A stretch of 64,000 nucleotides of DNA from Brachionus manjavacas (lineage: Eukaryota; Rotifera; Eurotatoria; Ploima; Brachionidae), in NCBI GenBank assembly GCA_019054805.1, contig JAHQIY010000003.1, positions 8,866,001-8,930,000 on the forward strand, in the 5' to 3' direction. Below are positions 21,847 to 33,238 of this stretch, one piece after another. Below the pieces are notes generated by a model. The model was not told where the DNA came from. It worked only from the letters and a program-made list of their open reading frames with translations, and made no database searches. Position 1 is the stretch's first letter. Each line of letters opens with the position of its first letter. The translations under genes were made by a program, and so were the position numbers.

Positions 21847-23067
21847 TCAAGGTTTTTTCCTTGGTCTTCCTCTTTTTTTTCGATTTTCCAGCTCATATTC
21901 GGTTGATTCCTTGACCGAAATCGATCTTTTATATCGATTTTTATTTTCTAATATCATATCACTATTAGACAAGTTTTCGATTTCTTTTATTGAACCATTT
22001 GATAAAACTTCCGAATCCGAGTCATCAGCTGAAGAACTACTTTTGTCAAGAAAAAAAGGCGCTTTAGTTTTTTCCAATCCATGTGCCTGTGTCTCGGCTG
22101 CCATGCATCTTGCACTTTCTGGAATATCAACAAGTTTGTATTTATAAGCAAGACCAATGATGTGTATACAGATGTAATTTCTTAAAAAGTATTTACAATT
22201 GCACGCACTGTTTTGCCAATTAGATTTATCAAGATAAGTCTTGGTAATTTTAGGACTTTTCTCTTTTAAACTCCTCTCCAATAAATGACCATTAATGGTT
22301 ACATGCTCCATCACTTTTTCTCTTGTTAATGACTTTTCCATTGTCATTGATGTATAATGATACATTTTTTGATCATGCTTCATCTTAATAATATTCTCAG
22401 TTTTAATGGCAGAAATCCATTGATACGACGCTGTGTATAGAGGTAAATCAACATAAAAGTCTTTTTTGAAAACATGTAAGTTGCTTTGATTACAATCGGT
22501 AGAAAAATCATCTGAATCATTTTTTGGACTCATCCTGTCTCTTCTTAAACGCACTAAGTAATTTTGTAGTTGGCTTTTCATGGGACAAGTAAAGCCTTGT
22601 TTATCTAAACTTCTTAAAATTGCTTTAGGTGCTTTAACTCCTGCTTCATATAGTTTATTGATTGCTTTTTTAATCTCTTCACTAATTCCTCTTTCATTTT
22701 TGATTGAATGATCGTGCGGCTCATCTACGATAAATATTGAAACATGGTCATTCTTGATGGTAATGTAAGAAGATACCAAGCAAGTTTCTTTCAAAGGAGA
22801 ACATTGATAATAAAATTTGGTGTCTTCTTTTAGGTTTCTTTTGAATTTGTATTTATAGATATTTTTTTCGTATTCAAACATATGCACCAAGCCCTTGTTA
22901 TTTAGTTTTACATTAAAATTTTTAAGAAAATCGTGATAAGGTATTGTTGTGCAAAAATCGTACACAGCTCCCTTGCCTCTTCTTTTTAAACAAAATTCGA
23001 GATTGGAATTACCATTTTTGCCGTCGACTTTTTCATCACAATTTTCTGGCATCTTGCTTTCCATCAC
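21847..23067 (-). CDS. SWIM zinc-finger protein with AT-hook, transposase-derived
   Basis: Intronless frame of 406 aa. Residues ~55-125 form a FLYWCH/WRKY-like DNA-binding region (KFKRNLKEDTKFYYQC...CLVSSY, then DEPHDHS). A helical region with Arg-rich RLRRDR follows (about 135-180). At about 292-312, NSACNCKYFLRNYICIH is a SWIM zinc finger (CxC...CxH). The acidic serine-rich C-terminal part ends in a basic AT-hook-like RKKRGRPRKKP. FLYWCH plus SWIM is the architecture of MULE-type transposases. However, the roughly 200-residue DDE nuclease that should lie between them is absent, with only about 100 residues separating the two. The frame is intact and well kept in A/T-rich surroundings. I infer a domesticated or internally deleted transposase with DNA-binding capacity and no nuclease. 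Confidence 0.7.
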   Translation of the reverse strand: MMESKMPENCDEKVDGKNGNSNLEFCLKRRGKGAVYDFCTTIPYHDFLKNFNVKLNNKGLVHMFEYEKNIYKYKFKRNLKEDTKFYYQCSPLKETCLVSSYITIKNDHVSIFIVDEPHDHSIKNERGISEEIKKAINKLYEAGVKAPKAILRSLDKQGFTCPMKSQLQNYLVRLRRDRMSPKNDSDDFSTDCNQSNLHVFKKDFYVDLPLYTASYQWISAIKTENIIKMKHDQKMYHYTSMTMEKSLTREKVMEHVTINGHLLERSLKEKSPKITKTYLDKSNWQNSACNCKYFLRNYICIHIIGLAYKYKLVDIPESARCMAAETQAHGLEKTKAPFFLDKSSSSADDSDSEVLSNGSIKEIENLSNSDMILENKNRYKRSISVKESTEYELENRKKRGRPRKKP

Positions 23068-23104
23068 AAAAAAGCTAGGAGAATTTTTTATTATATAGAA
23101 CTAA

Positions 23105-23345
23105 TTTTGTGACTTGGATTGACAAATTTTTAATTTAATCGACTAGTCTAGTATAACAAATTCAAATAATTTGAAATAAAAATCAATTTTTTATTGACAA
23201 AAATAAATTTTAGTCGACAGAATAATTTATTTTTTGACAATATTAATAAAATAAGAGTTCAAATGTTGATGCTAAAAAAAAAGATTAATTATTACTGACA
23301 AATTTTTAGAGCTTACTTGACAAAAAATCTGTAATTATGATAATC
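23105..23345. repeat. TGACAAA-motif cluster
   Basis: Spaced TTGACAAA/CTGACAAA/TCGACAGA motifs recur every 30-60 nt between 23105 and 23345, as in copies A and B. It sits directly upstream of the SWIM gene start. Probably a diverged member of the same family. Confidence 0.4.
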
Positions 23346-23602
23346 ATTTAGCCTCGAGAAAAAAAATTTAATAGAATTTGAAAATAATTTGCCATTTTTA
23401 CATTCGAATTTTTGAAATAAAAAATCTCTAGATTTTCTATTAAGTTCTTAGCTTGGATAAACAATTTTTATTGTCATATTTTTACAGTGTTTTTTTCAAA
23501 AAACAAAATTTCAATAAAAAAATTAACATCGATGTCAAATTATCAAATTATTTTTTTTTAAATATGAAGTAAAATAAAATAATATTTTAGAAAGCTAAAT
23601 GA

Positions 23603-24213
23603 CAGATAAAATTTTTTGAGGGTGACAAATTTAATTTTTTTAAGATGACAAAAATTACTAAAAGTGGTGACTAATTTAATCTATTTTAGCTGACTTATAA
23701 AAACCAATTATTCTGACAAAAAAACTTAACTACTGACAAATTGAAATGAGATTTATATTGAGATGACTATTTAATTATTTTTCGCTGACAAAATAAAACC
23801 TATTCTATAGATAGGTTCTAATTTTATATTATTTTTTTAGTTCTAATTAAGCTATCTAAACATTCCTTAAATTCTCTAAGATTTTAAGGAATGAACTTAA
23901 ATTGTGACGTTGTCTCATTGTTGACTCTAGCTTGATGATAAGATTTGGACAAAAAGGTTTGGAACTTGAAAGGTTTGGCAATCGTCCGGAACTTTTTTCC
24001 GATTTTGGTGCCATTGTTCAAAATTTTAATTTTAGATGTCATCTCAAAATCATTAATTTTTGTAAAAATAATTAATTAGTCAACCAAAAAGTATTTTTGT
24101 CACTCAAATCATTATTTTATCAGTCAATTAATTTATTTGTCATCTTATGTAGTTTTTTTTGACAGTAAAATTTTATTTTTTTTGTCAGTTCATTAATTGA
24201 TGGCCATAAAAAT
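23603..24213. repeat. TGACAAA-rich dispersed repeat, copy B
   Basis: Reverse complement of copy A (12215-12600) over both halves. The left part (GAGGGTGACAAATTTAATTT) pairs with copy A's right end; the right part (TGTCAGTTCATTAATTGATG) pairs with copy A's left end. Between them about 170 nt (roughly 23890-24060) has no counterpart in copy A. That segment is an insertion here or a deletion there. Confidence 0.65.
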
Positions 24214-24624
24214 TTTATTAAAATTACATTTTAAGTCGATTAATATTATTTAAGACAAAATGAAAACATACCAAGCCATTACTCTAAAATCCAAAAAAGA
24301 CAGAAATATTTAACTAATAAATAAAATAAATAAAATATTTTTTTTTTCAATATTATCTTAATTAATTTGAGTAAAGTTACTACTATTAAAAAAATTCTTT
24401 GTTAAACTTATTGAATTTTTTTATTTAAAGTACAAGAATATTTTTAATTTTTTTTATAATTTTATTAATTATTAAAAGCTGTATTCTTTTCATCATAGAA
24501 ATACTATTAATTTAATTTGAATTTTTAACATTAAAATAATTAATGTAATATTACTGCTATTATTTATCTAATAAATTTAACCGTTCTCACTTAAAAAATA
24601 ATTACTAAAATTCGAAGGTTTAAT

Positions 24625-24776
24625 ATTTGAATTTTTTATACTTGAAAACCCTAAATTTGGTAAAACTCAGCTCAAAGAAGTCATGGTTTGAAAAAGAGCA
24701 CCAAAGATTAATCGACTGTCGTTTTGAGTACTTTTCTAAATTCCTACCAGAATCATTGTTCTCTTGTTTTCTTTAA
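24625..24776 (+). pseudogene. LINE fragment, endonuclease-RT linker
   Basis: Plus-strand frame without ATG: LVKLSSKKSWFEKEHQRLI, then DCRFEYFSKFLPES and a stop. The K-x-W-F-x-x-E pattern followed by a basic helix is typical of the segment between endonuclease and reverse transcriptase in non-LTR elements. Only about 50 codons survive. Confidence 0.45.
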
Positions 24777-25034
24777 TATATATTTTATTCAGGAGTCATA
24801 GGCGTACTCTCGGTTTTTTTATTTAAAATTAAAAAATTTATCATAAAAACTCATAGAAAAAAGTATTTAATGAAATTACTCATTAAATAAAGTAATCAAA
24901 AGAACAGGAGATTCCTTTTTGAACTAAGAATAGAAATTATAAAATTAGACTCATTGTCAACAGCTCAATGATTAATTAAAAATGTTAGACTTTTCGGATT
25001 CTTGGTCATCAAATTTTTAAAAACATGATTTATC

Positions 25035-25186
25035 ACCTCATATCTTTTTTAATTTAAAAAATTTAATTTAAAAAAGATTTAATTTTATAATTTAATTTAA
25101 AAAAGATATAAAGATTTAATTTTTTAATTTAATTTAAAAAAGATATGAGGTTAAACAAACTAGCCTTATGATAAGGCTTGTTTGAT
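25035..25186. repeat. Perfect inverted repeat and adjacent hairpin
   Basis: 24-nt arms 25035-25058 (ACCTCATATCTTTTTTAATT...) and 25128-25151 are exact reverse complements. The interior repeats TTTAATTTAAAAAAGAT. Immediately after is a second hairpin at about 25158-25186 (CAAACTAGCCTTAT / GATAAGGCTTGTTTG). Confidence 0.7.
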
Positions 25187-25830
25187 TAAAGATAAATTTA
25201 CAATTGTCTACAAGGTTAAGAAAAGTAAAATTGAATTTCCTTATTCTAATGTTTTTATTTTGATTCTTGAGACTTAAAAATTTTGAAAATTTCAACTTTT
25301 AAATCTTCAATAATTTCAAATAAAAATTATTTTTGATCAAAATTTTTTTATATTATGGGTGATTACAAAATTATGTTCATTAATACGTCATAATCAAAAT
25401 AATTACTTTTTCTTTATCATGGCCTTTTTTGTTAAAGTTTATTTGAAAAAATTTAATTTATTAAAAATATTTAAAATGCAAAAAACATGATTAAAAAATT
25501 TACAATTCTTTATTTACTTTCAATTAAAGCCCAAAAAAATATTTTATAACAATATTAATTCCATTATTCCATTGACCATGCTGATTAATTAAAATTGCAA
25601 ACATTTCCTAAATTTTAATTGAAAAAACGGCTAGATTTGTATTTGATTAAATTTATTTGGAAAAAATTAAAAATATAATTGTTAATTGTAACTAGCTCAT
25701 AGATTTGAAAGTGGCAAGTAGAGGCTTTTATTTGAAGCGCTTTACTCACATTCCAAACTATATTAAACACATAATTTATGGTACAAAAAAAAAATTTACA
25801 TAGAATTTTTATATACAAAAAATAAACCAT

Positions 25831-28800
25831 TTAATTATCCCATGAGGCGTCTGATTCAGAGCCTTCTTCGTCATCTAAATTAAAAAATTTGCTTCGTTCA
25901 CTTAAAATTGAAGTTAAATCCAATTCAAGTTTTGTTTTAAGAGGTAGATCTAAGTCACATTTAGTTTTTGGATCCGAGGCTTCATTAGTTATGTTTTTCA
26001 ATTTACGACCTCCATTAGTTCTTATTTCGTTCATTAAAGAATCCCAAGAGTTAAATTGATTTATAGTTATTTTTTCTTTTCTGGGTGGTGATTTGGCCGA
26101 TTTTTTAAATTTGAAATTTTTTATTTCATTTATGTCGAATTCAATTTTAGTATTTTCCTTTGGTATTTCGCAATTTTTAGAGTTTTCTTTTAGCTTTGCA
26201 GGTTTCTCTAATATACTCGGAATTTGAAGAGGTTGCTGAGGAGGCGATGGCTTGGTCGAATTACTTGAAAGCAAATCAAGTGGTGGAGGAGGTGGTGGCA
26301 AAGGCGCTTTTGAAATGTCTGGTGGCAATGGAGGTGGTGCTGGTGGTTTTATTGAATTGTTTGGTAGAAAATCAAGAGGAGGAGGTGATGGTGGTGGCAT
26401 AGGGGCATTTGAAACGACTTCATCATTCAAACAACCAGGAAGATTTTTTTCTTCCTTTTTGAAAATTTTTACTTTTTGATTCAAATTAGGTGGTGGTAAA
26501 ATTCGTTGTTTGCTTTTTGGAACATACGGCTTTTTTGCCGGTTTTTCGGTCTCTGAACTTTTTGAAATAGAACTTAAAGAAGTCATAGAGCAATTACTAG
26601 AATCTTTCATTTTTTTCTAATAAAAAATTAAAAAGGTTTATTAATAACTATGAATTTATATTTTTGATTCATTACCATTTTGTACTCCTTTAAGCGTTGT
26701 AAAGCTTTATTGCGGTTTTCCATGCACATTTCTTTTTGGACTTTATCTTCTTCTCTTTTAATCTATAAAATTTAAATTTTTAATATTTTCAAATTTTTTT
26801 TTTGAAAAACAAAACTTACAGCAAAAGTTTTTACAGTCGGTTCTGTTGATTTTTCAGGTATCTCTTCTAAGCTTACGGTTTCTTCCAATTTTTTCTGTTT
26901 AATTTGAATTTAAATTGAATTTTTAAATAGATTCTTTTTAAGTTACCAAAGCAAGTCGTAAAGAAGACTTTTTCGATCCAATTTTCAAAATTTTTCGTTT
27001 AATCTCATTAATTTTCCTGACTCTTTCGTTCTTTTCTTTATTTGCTTCTTCGTTCAACTTATCAGGAGTTTCATAAGCATCAAAAAATTTTGTTTCTTCA
27101 CTTAGATAATCGTCATCCGACTCCGAACTTCCCACTAAACAATCAGGTTCTTCTTTTTTTTCAATCAAAAATATGTTGGTATCAATTTCAAATTTTTCGC
27201 TCAACTCATCTAGGTATTGTTGACCCAAGTCTTTTGCTAAATTATATACATCACTAGATACACTATTATTGCCTTCATTTTTTATTTCATTCAATGTTTT
27301 TTTTAACATAAATTCCTCTTCATTGTAAATTTTTAATTTTTGATTAATTATTTTTATCTTAAGATTCCTTATTTCCAAATAATTATTTTGATTGTCGACT
27401 AAGCTTTCCACTTTTTTTTCTATCAACCCAAGCTGAATTTTGAGTATTTGCACCCTTTTATCTGATATCTCGTCTTCATTTCTTTTCAAAATAAAAACTA
27501 TTAAAAAATCTAATTATTGCAGAATTTTCGATTTTAAAATAAAAAATTTTCAATTACACCAATTCTTATCAAAAAAATTAAACAATTCATTTTTTAGAAA
27601 ATATTAACTCTTATCAGGCTAATATTTACAAAATTTTTTAATTTGGATAGATTTAAATGTTTTGAATGAACAAATATTTGAAATTTTAAGATTGTCTTTC
27701 AAATCTTAAATTTTATTTCTTTTTTTCTCATTAAAATAACTTATTTAGTCACCAAAATTTTTAAAAAAATTAAGATTTTTCTTTTCGAGGATTTTGAAAG
27801 TGATTGAAATTTTTGGGGATCATTTGAAAATTAACATTTTATTTTGACTGTAACCAAGTCTTTAATGATAGCTTTTTATTTCATTAAGACACTAGAATCC
27901 AAAGGACAAATATTTGCCAAGCTTTATTAGACAGAATTTCATTATATTTTGGAAAAAGACTGGAATATTTAGCAATATCTTAAATTTTAAATATATTTTC
28001 TCCTAGGTTTGAATAACTGAATAATTTTTAAAAAGTTTTTGTCTTCATTAATCGTGATTTTTTTGAGAAAATATTTTAAAAAAAATCTTATTTAATTCAA
28101 AAGTTACATGTTAAGCTATTTTAATAATATTTGCTGCCAGAATGAGTTTCTCTAATGTTTAAATTTTTTTTAAACATAAAGATACAACACTAGGATTACA
28201 AAGAAAACTTTATAAATAATTTAATCTAATTATTAAAGAAAAATTTTCACTCGAAGTTTTTTTGGGTAACAACATCTAATGTACAGTTCATCTTAAATTT
28301 AATCTTTTTATCCAAATGAACTTTAGAATAAATAATGAAAGGGAGACAAAGTTTTTAAATGAAGTAAAATATGAAAGTTTTTATTGAAAAAAGAAAAGTG
28401 GTCATTTTAAAACGGCTAATTGAAGTTTCAAATCAAATTTTAAGACCAAAACGATCATTTAAAATTTTAAAACTTAATTAATCTAAGGAGTTTGATAATT
28501 TTTAAGAATTAAATACTAAACATTACTTGACATGTTATGTCTAATAATGGTTTATTATCAAATTAACATCAAAATGATCGATCTCTAATTTATTAAACAA
28601 AAACAATCAACAATTTAAAAAATTCAGGGAAAGTTAATTCAAAAATTAAAATTTATAACTTTTAAATCCATTCATTCAAACTTGAATAATGTTATTTTTC
28701 CACTTAAATAAATTATATAATTTAAAACAGCATATTTGTCTTTAAAAGCCTTTTAAAGACTATTAAAGACTTTTAAAGACTTTAATGAAAACTTACGGTA

Positions 28801-31800
28801 AGTTTTCATTAAAATCAATTAAAATGTTTAAACTTATTAAAGTTCGATCAAAAGGGACATTTTAAGATTTTAAAAATAAAAAATTAACTTGACATGACAT
28901 GTTAAGTAATTGCTTTGAAAAAAAATTTTATTTTTTTTTCTATTATTAAAAAAAATATTAAAATTTATATTTTGATATTTTGATTTTGATTTCAAACTTC
29001 AATTTGCCTTTTAAACTTAGATTTGTTTGTTATCATTTAAAAAATTTTATTTAGCTGATGTAAGTAAATTTTGTTGCCAAACAGAGTATTGATGTCATCT
29101 TGAAAGTTATGCATATATATTTGTTATTATTTGATCTATTTGATCAAATCAATTCGATTCCTTTTCATTTAAAAAACTTAAAAGAAATGTCTCAATCAAT
29201 TCCATCGTCAATCTGCTATCTAATATCACCTTTTTATCTTATTTTTTTCTTTTTCATCTTTTGAGATACAGACAATGAGAATTTAAAAAAATAAAAATGC
29301 TTTTTGAACTTTATTTAATTTTTGGTTATTTATTTTATTCGACCGTGCTCATTTAACCGCATTTCATTAAATTAAAGAAACCACAAATAGAAGAAACTTT
29401 TGAGTTGTTTTTCTAAAAAAAGGTGTCTTGTTTAAAAGAAAATTCGTCAGTCATTTGTCATGTAACATATTTTTTCTTGTTTAATTCAATAAGGTTTTAA
29501 CTAAAAGTTCTCTAATCTAAAACATAACCGAATTCCCAAACCGGGTCTCAGTCCCAGACTCTACTTTTTAATTGATTAAATCTCCTCATTGTCTATTCAT
29601 GCATCTTCTCCTTAAAAATTCAACAAAATACTTTTTTTTTGATACAGTAGCAATTTAAATTGATGTAGAAAATTGAAAAATAAATTCTACATCTTTACAA
29701 TAGGAAAAATTTTAAACTTTCATTTATTTAAATTTTTTTGTTTTAAAAAAAAGGTACAAACTAAAACACCTTTTTTATTTTGAGATAAAAATCGAATGAA
29801 ATAGATTAACAAAAAAGATACTTACCGCGATAGTCTATCTTTAACAATAGTTTCAAAAAAACAGTAATACGGATTGTTTTTAGGTAAGTAAAACTGAAAT
29901 TTATCTTGTTTGATATTTTCCTGAATTTTGGCGTACAAATCCATAATATTTTGTTTATACTGAATGCATAACTTGTCAATATCGTTTGACAAATCAATTA
30001 TTTCTTTTTCAGTTTTCTGCACAGTTTCCTCAAGTTCTTTAAGGGCATTAATGTTCGACTGGTCGGTCAAAAACTTGTTGGTTTTTAGTTGACTAGCAAG
30101 TTTTTTCTCATATTTGGCCAAGTTTTTTTTTGCCAATTCATTCGAGTCTATCAAAGGCTTTAACAAGTTATTGTAATACTCTGCATAAAGAAGCAACATT
30201 TGACTAATTAATCTGTCTTCCTGAGAGTAAAATAGCAGAATATTTCGTAGGGTGCGCTTAAATTCCCAAATATAGTCTTCATTGCTTAAATCAATTTTTT
30301 GAATTCTTTTTTTTTTATCTTCTTTAATCCGAATTCTGCCAAAAAGTTCTTTTGCAGTGTCAATGTCGTCTTGTAGGCGTTTTAAGTTAAAATCTGAATA
30401 AATCTCGAAATAATCATTGCTGTTCAAATCGTTGAATAAAATGTCTACAAAAAGATTAACTCCGATAAATTCGATGCATTTTTTTAGATAATCCTTGACG
30501 GAATTACATAAAAAATTGTCCTGCAAGTCTATCACTTGATCTTTTGCTTTTTCGGTGCAAATTGTTTGGCTGAGGTTATTGTTAAAATATGTTGACAGGT
30601 ACCCCTTGATTGGCTTCAATTGGTCCGGGTAGTATTTGTCAAGATCAGAATTGATTTGGCAAAAGTGCTGATGAATCAGATAAAGCTGCTCCACTGTGTA
30701 AATCCCGTACCATTGCTTTGTATCAACATCATCTGTAACCACTCTGTTGTGCTCACGTGTTACAATACTAATCTTTAATAAAATAAATTTATTTTAAACT
30801 TTGGCTCATGTTGTTTTAAAAATAATGAAAATCTAAACAATGAGATATTTTCTAAAAACTTCAAATTTTCTCAGGTCCATTTCCAAAATTTTTTAGAATT
30901 AGAATTAGAATACATATTAAGTATTTTTAGATTAAAAAAATTAAATGAAATAAAAACCTTTTTAAAAGGTGTATACTATAATTATGTTCGATTCTCATTT
31001 TTCTTTTTACTGGTGAACAGTCGGAATACTTTTTGATGTTCCTGAATATATGTTTTTTATTTCTAATTTGCTCAGTTTAAAGGCTAGTTATTTTACCAAA
31101 AATTATTTTTGATTATTTGCAAAAGAGTCAAAATTGTCAAGGGACAGAATTTTTTAATGCTTTCTAGACCTAGAAATATTACCTATAAAAAGTAAAGAAA
31201 TACATAAATTTTAAATAATTTAATCATCAGCTTTAGAATTTTGTATTAGAAAAAAATTCTTGCTCAAGTTAAAATTTTGAAATTATCAAAATATGATTGA
31301 AAATAATTTTTTTAATATAAAAAGAATTAATTTTTAACTAAAGATCATCAAAATATTACAAAATGACTTTATTTTGATTTTAAAACTTATGATTTAAATT
31401 TTGAACTTTTAAGAAATACGAATTAAATATTTTATGCTTGGTTTATTTTATAAATATTTACTTTTTATAAATATTTGTTTCTATGTTTTTGTAAAAAATT
31501 TGTTTCAATTAAATATCTTTTTGATTTTAAATTAATTTTTTTTTCTTTTCAAATTCAAAGACAATTGCTAAAATAACTTAATCAAATCGTGAAGAAATCT
31601 GAATTGTTTATTTCCTTTAAATTTTCACGAATTTATTTTTCATTTACCTCTTAAATTCAAAATTATCCAAAGCTTTCTCTGTAACTTATTGTATCTCGCA
31701 TTTCTTACAAATTAAAAAAAAAAGTTCGATAAAAATAATTACTTTTTCCATCTCTACGCTAAGTGAGACAATGTTGACCAGCTGAGTAGTTTTGTATTTG

Positions 31801-31895
31801 TTTGTTTTGATTGCAAGCCAATCATCAGTACTTTGTGTATCGGTTCCATTTTGTTGACAGAGTAAATTATTTTCTATTTTAGACCCGTGGGACAT
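25831..31895 (-). CDS. WHAMM/JMY-type Arp2/3 nucleation-promoting factor
   Basis: Six exons on the minus strand: 31895-31743, 30772-29826, 27481-26947, 26894-26820, 26762-26676, 26616-25831. They total 2583 nt (860 aa), with phases matching at all five junctions. The start MSHGSKIENN leads to DDWLAIKTNK, the WHAMM/JMY N-terminal (WMD) opening. WYGIYTVEQLYLIHQHF (exon 2) is the conserved shared segment. Exons 2-5 are largely coiled coil, with an acidic KFFDAYETPD block as in JMY. Residues ~670-730 are polyproline (profilin-binding type). One WH2 motif lies at about 786-809 (SLMNEIRTNGGRKLKNIT), and the chain ends in an acidic DDEEGSESDASWDN with the terminal Trp that contacts Arp2/3. Vertebrate WHAMM has two WH2 motifs and JMY three. 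Family role: actin nucleation on ER-Golgi and autophagic membranes. Introns 1, 2 are about 1-2.3 kb; the rest are 50-60 nt. Confidence 0.88.
28781..28813. repeat. 33-nt near-perfect palindrome in WHAMM/JMY intron 2
   Basis: TTTAATGAAAACTTAC at 28781-28796 and GTAAGTTTTCATTAAA at 28798-28813 are exact reverse complements around a single G. Both strands therefore present a consensus GTAAGT splice donor. It is preceded by a short tandem of TTTTAAAGAC repeats (28749-28780). Confidence 0.7.
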
Positions 31896-31979
31896 TTCGA
31901 ATTTCAAAATTTTAAAACATGTTTTTTTTTTCTGAATAAATTTTAAATATTAAAAAAAGAATTTAGAGAAATCAAGACA

Positions 31980-32310
31980 TAAAAGAACGAAATTGATTTA
32001 TCTTATTGCGAAAATTAGCAAAATAAAAAAAGTACTGAATTTAAGGCGCAAAAAAATAGTCCTAGGCTTGAGTCTGTTATTTAAAAGATTTGGAGGCTTT
32101 CGACGTAATATCATAATGAAGATTTTTTTCTTCTTAATTGAAATTCCTATTCCTTGATTCTTGAATTTTTTTTAACATAATGTTAGAAATTATTTATTCC
32201 AAGATCTTAATATATTTCAAAATTTAATGACGCAATTATTTCTCTTTTAGTCATAGAATCGATTGTGAACACCGTAGCATGCAATTGATGGATGAATCGC
32301 AAGCATAATT
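31980..32310 (+). other. Possible plus-strand exons, unassigned
   Basis: Two short coding-like frames upstream of ILVBL. At about 32060-32150 a frame reads VLGLSLLFKRFGGFRRN. At 32251-32308, after the good acceptor TTTCTCTTTTAG, a frame reads HRIDCEHRSMQLMDESQA then stop. I could not join them in phase, and they may be chance frames or a decayed gene. Confidence 0.2.
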
Positions 32311-33238
32311 TGGAATTTGAATAATGTAAAAAATACCATAATTATTATAATTAAAAATTGCAATTTATGTGGTCTAAATAACAAAATCTATCGAGAATTG
32401 CTACATTTGTTTTATTTAGGGCTTTTATAGTCAGGGTTTCTAAAGAATTTGTTAAATTTAAATTAAAATAATTTATTTTTTTAAATTTAATAAATTTTTA
32501 AGCTCTTAATGATACGCAAATACTACAAAAATTGTCTTAGGCACGAATTTAAGTCTTTAAAAGTGCTCTAATGATAAAAAATTTAAATTTATAAAATGTC
32601 ATTGAAACCTTTTAAAATAAATATAACTTTTTAAAAATATCAAATTTATTCTAGGTTTTTAATTTAAAAAATCCGAGTTCTTTCAGTTTTAATTATTCAA
32701 AGATTTTCATCCTTTTTTCATTAAAAAAATTATTCAAGCAAAAAATATTCGAAATTTAAAAAATCGATTTTATTTAAAAAATGTTTAAATTAATTCTTTA
32801 ATTGAAAAAAAATTAAAATTTGTTCGAATTTAATTTCACTTTTACTTTACTTCAATTGATCACTACAAAGTCTAATTTATTTAAAAAATTTTCTGAACTA
32901 GAATGATAAAAAGCTAATAGTTTGAACAAATATTTGCTTCATTATCAAACAAAATAGAGCTTTGTAATCAAGAACCAAAGTTTAGTTTCAAAAATTGCAT
33001 GTGACTATTTTAAAATATACCTTAATTTAAATCTAATCTTCGTTTAACTTAATTATGCAAAAATTTTTTGAATCAATATTCCAATTTTATTTTATTAAAA
33101 TAATATAATTTTATTTTTTGAATTTTAGTCAATTTATTTTTTTCTAAAAAAAGGTAGAATAATCAAATTTAATAAAGAAATTTTTTGTTTAAATTTTTGT
33201 AAACAATTTATATTATAATATTTTTTTCATTACTAAAG
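32311..33238. other. A/T-rich upstream region of ILVBL
   Basis: No gene or repeat recognised. It presumably contains the ILVBL promoter. Confidence 0.4.

Noticed and set aside
25615-25830. Minus-strand 71-aa frame just past the WHAMM/JMY stop
   Set aside because: Lies in the 3' UTR; composition is A/T-driven.
26196-26479. Plus-strand Gly/Val-rich frames
   Set aside because: They are the reverse reading of the polyproline region of the WHAMM/JMY homologue.
30667-30690. CTGATGA core that could suggest a hammerhead ribozyme
   Set aside because: Lies in a coding exon and lacks the paired stems and GAAA partner.
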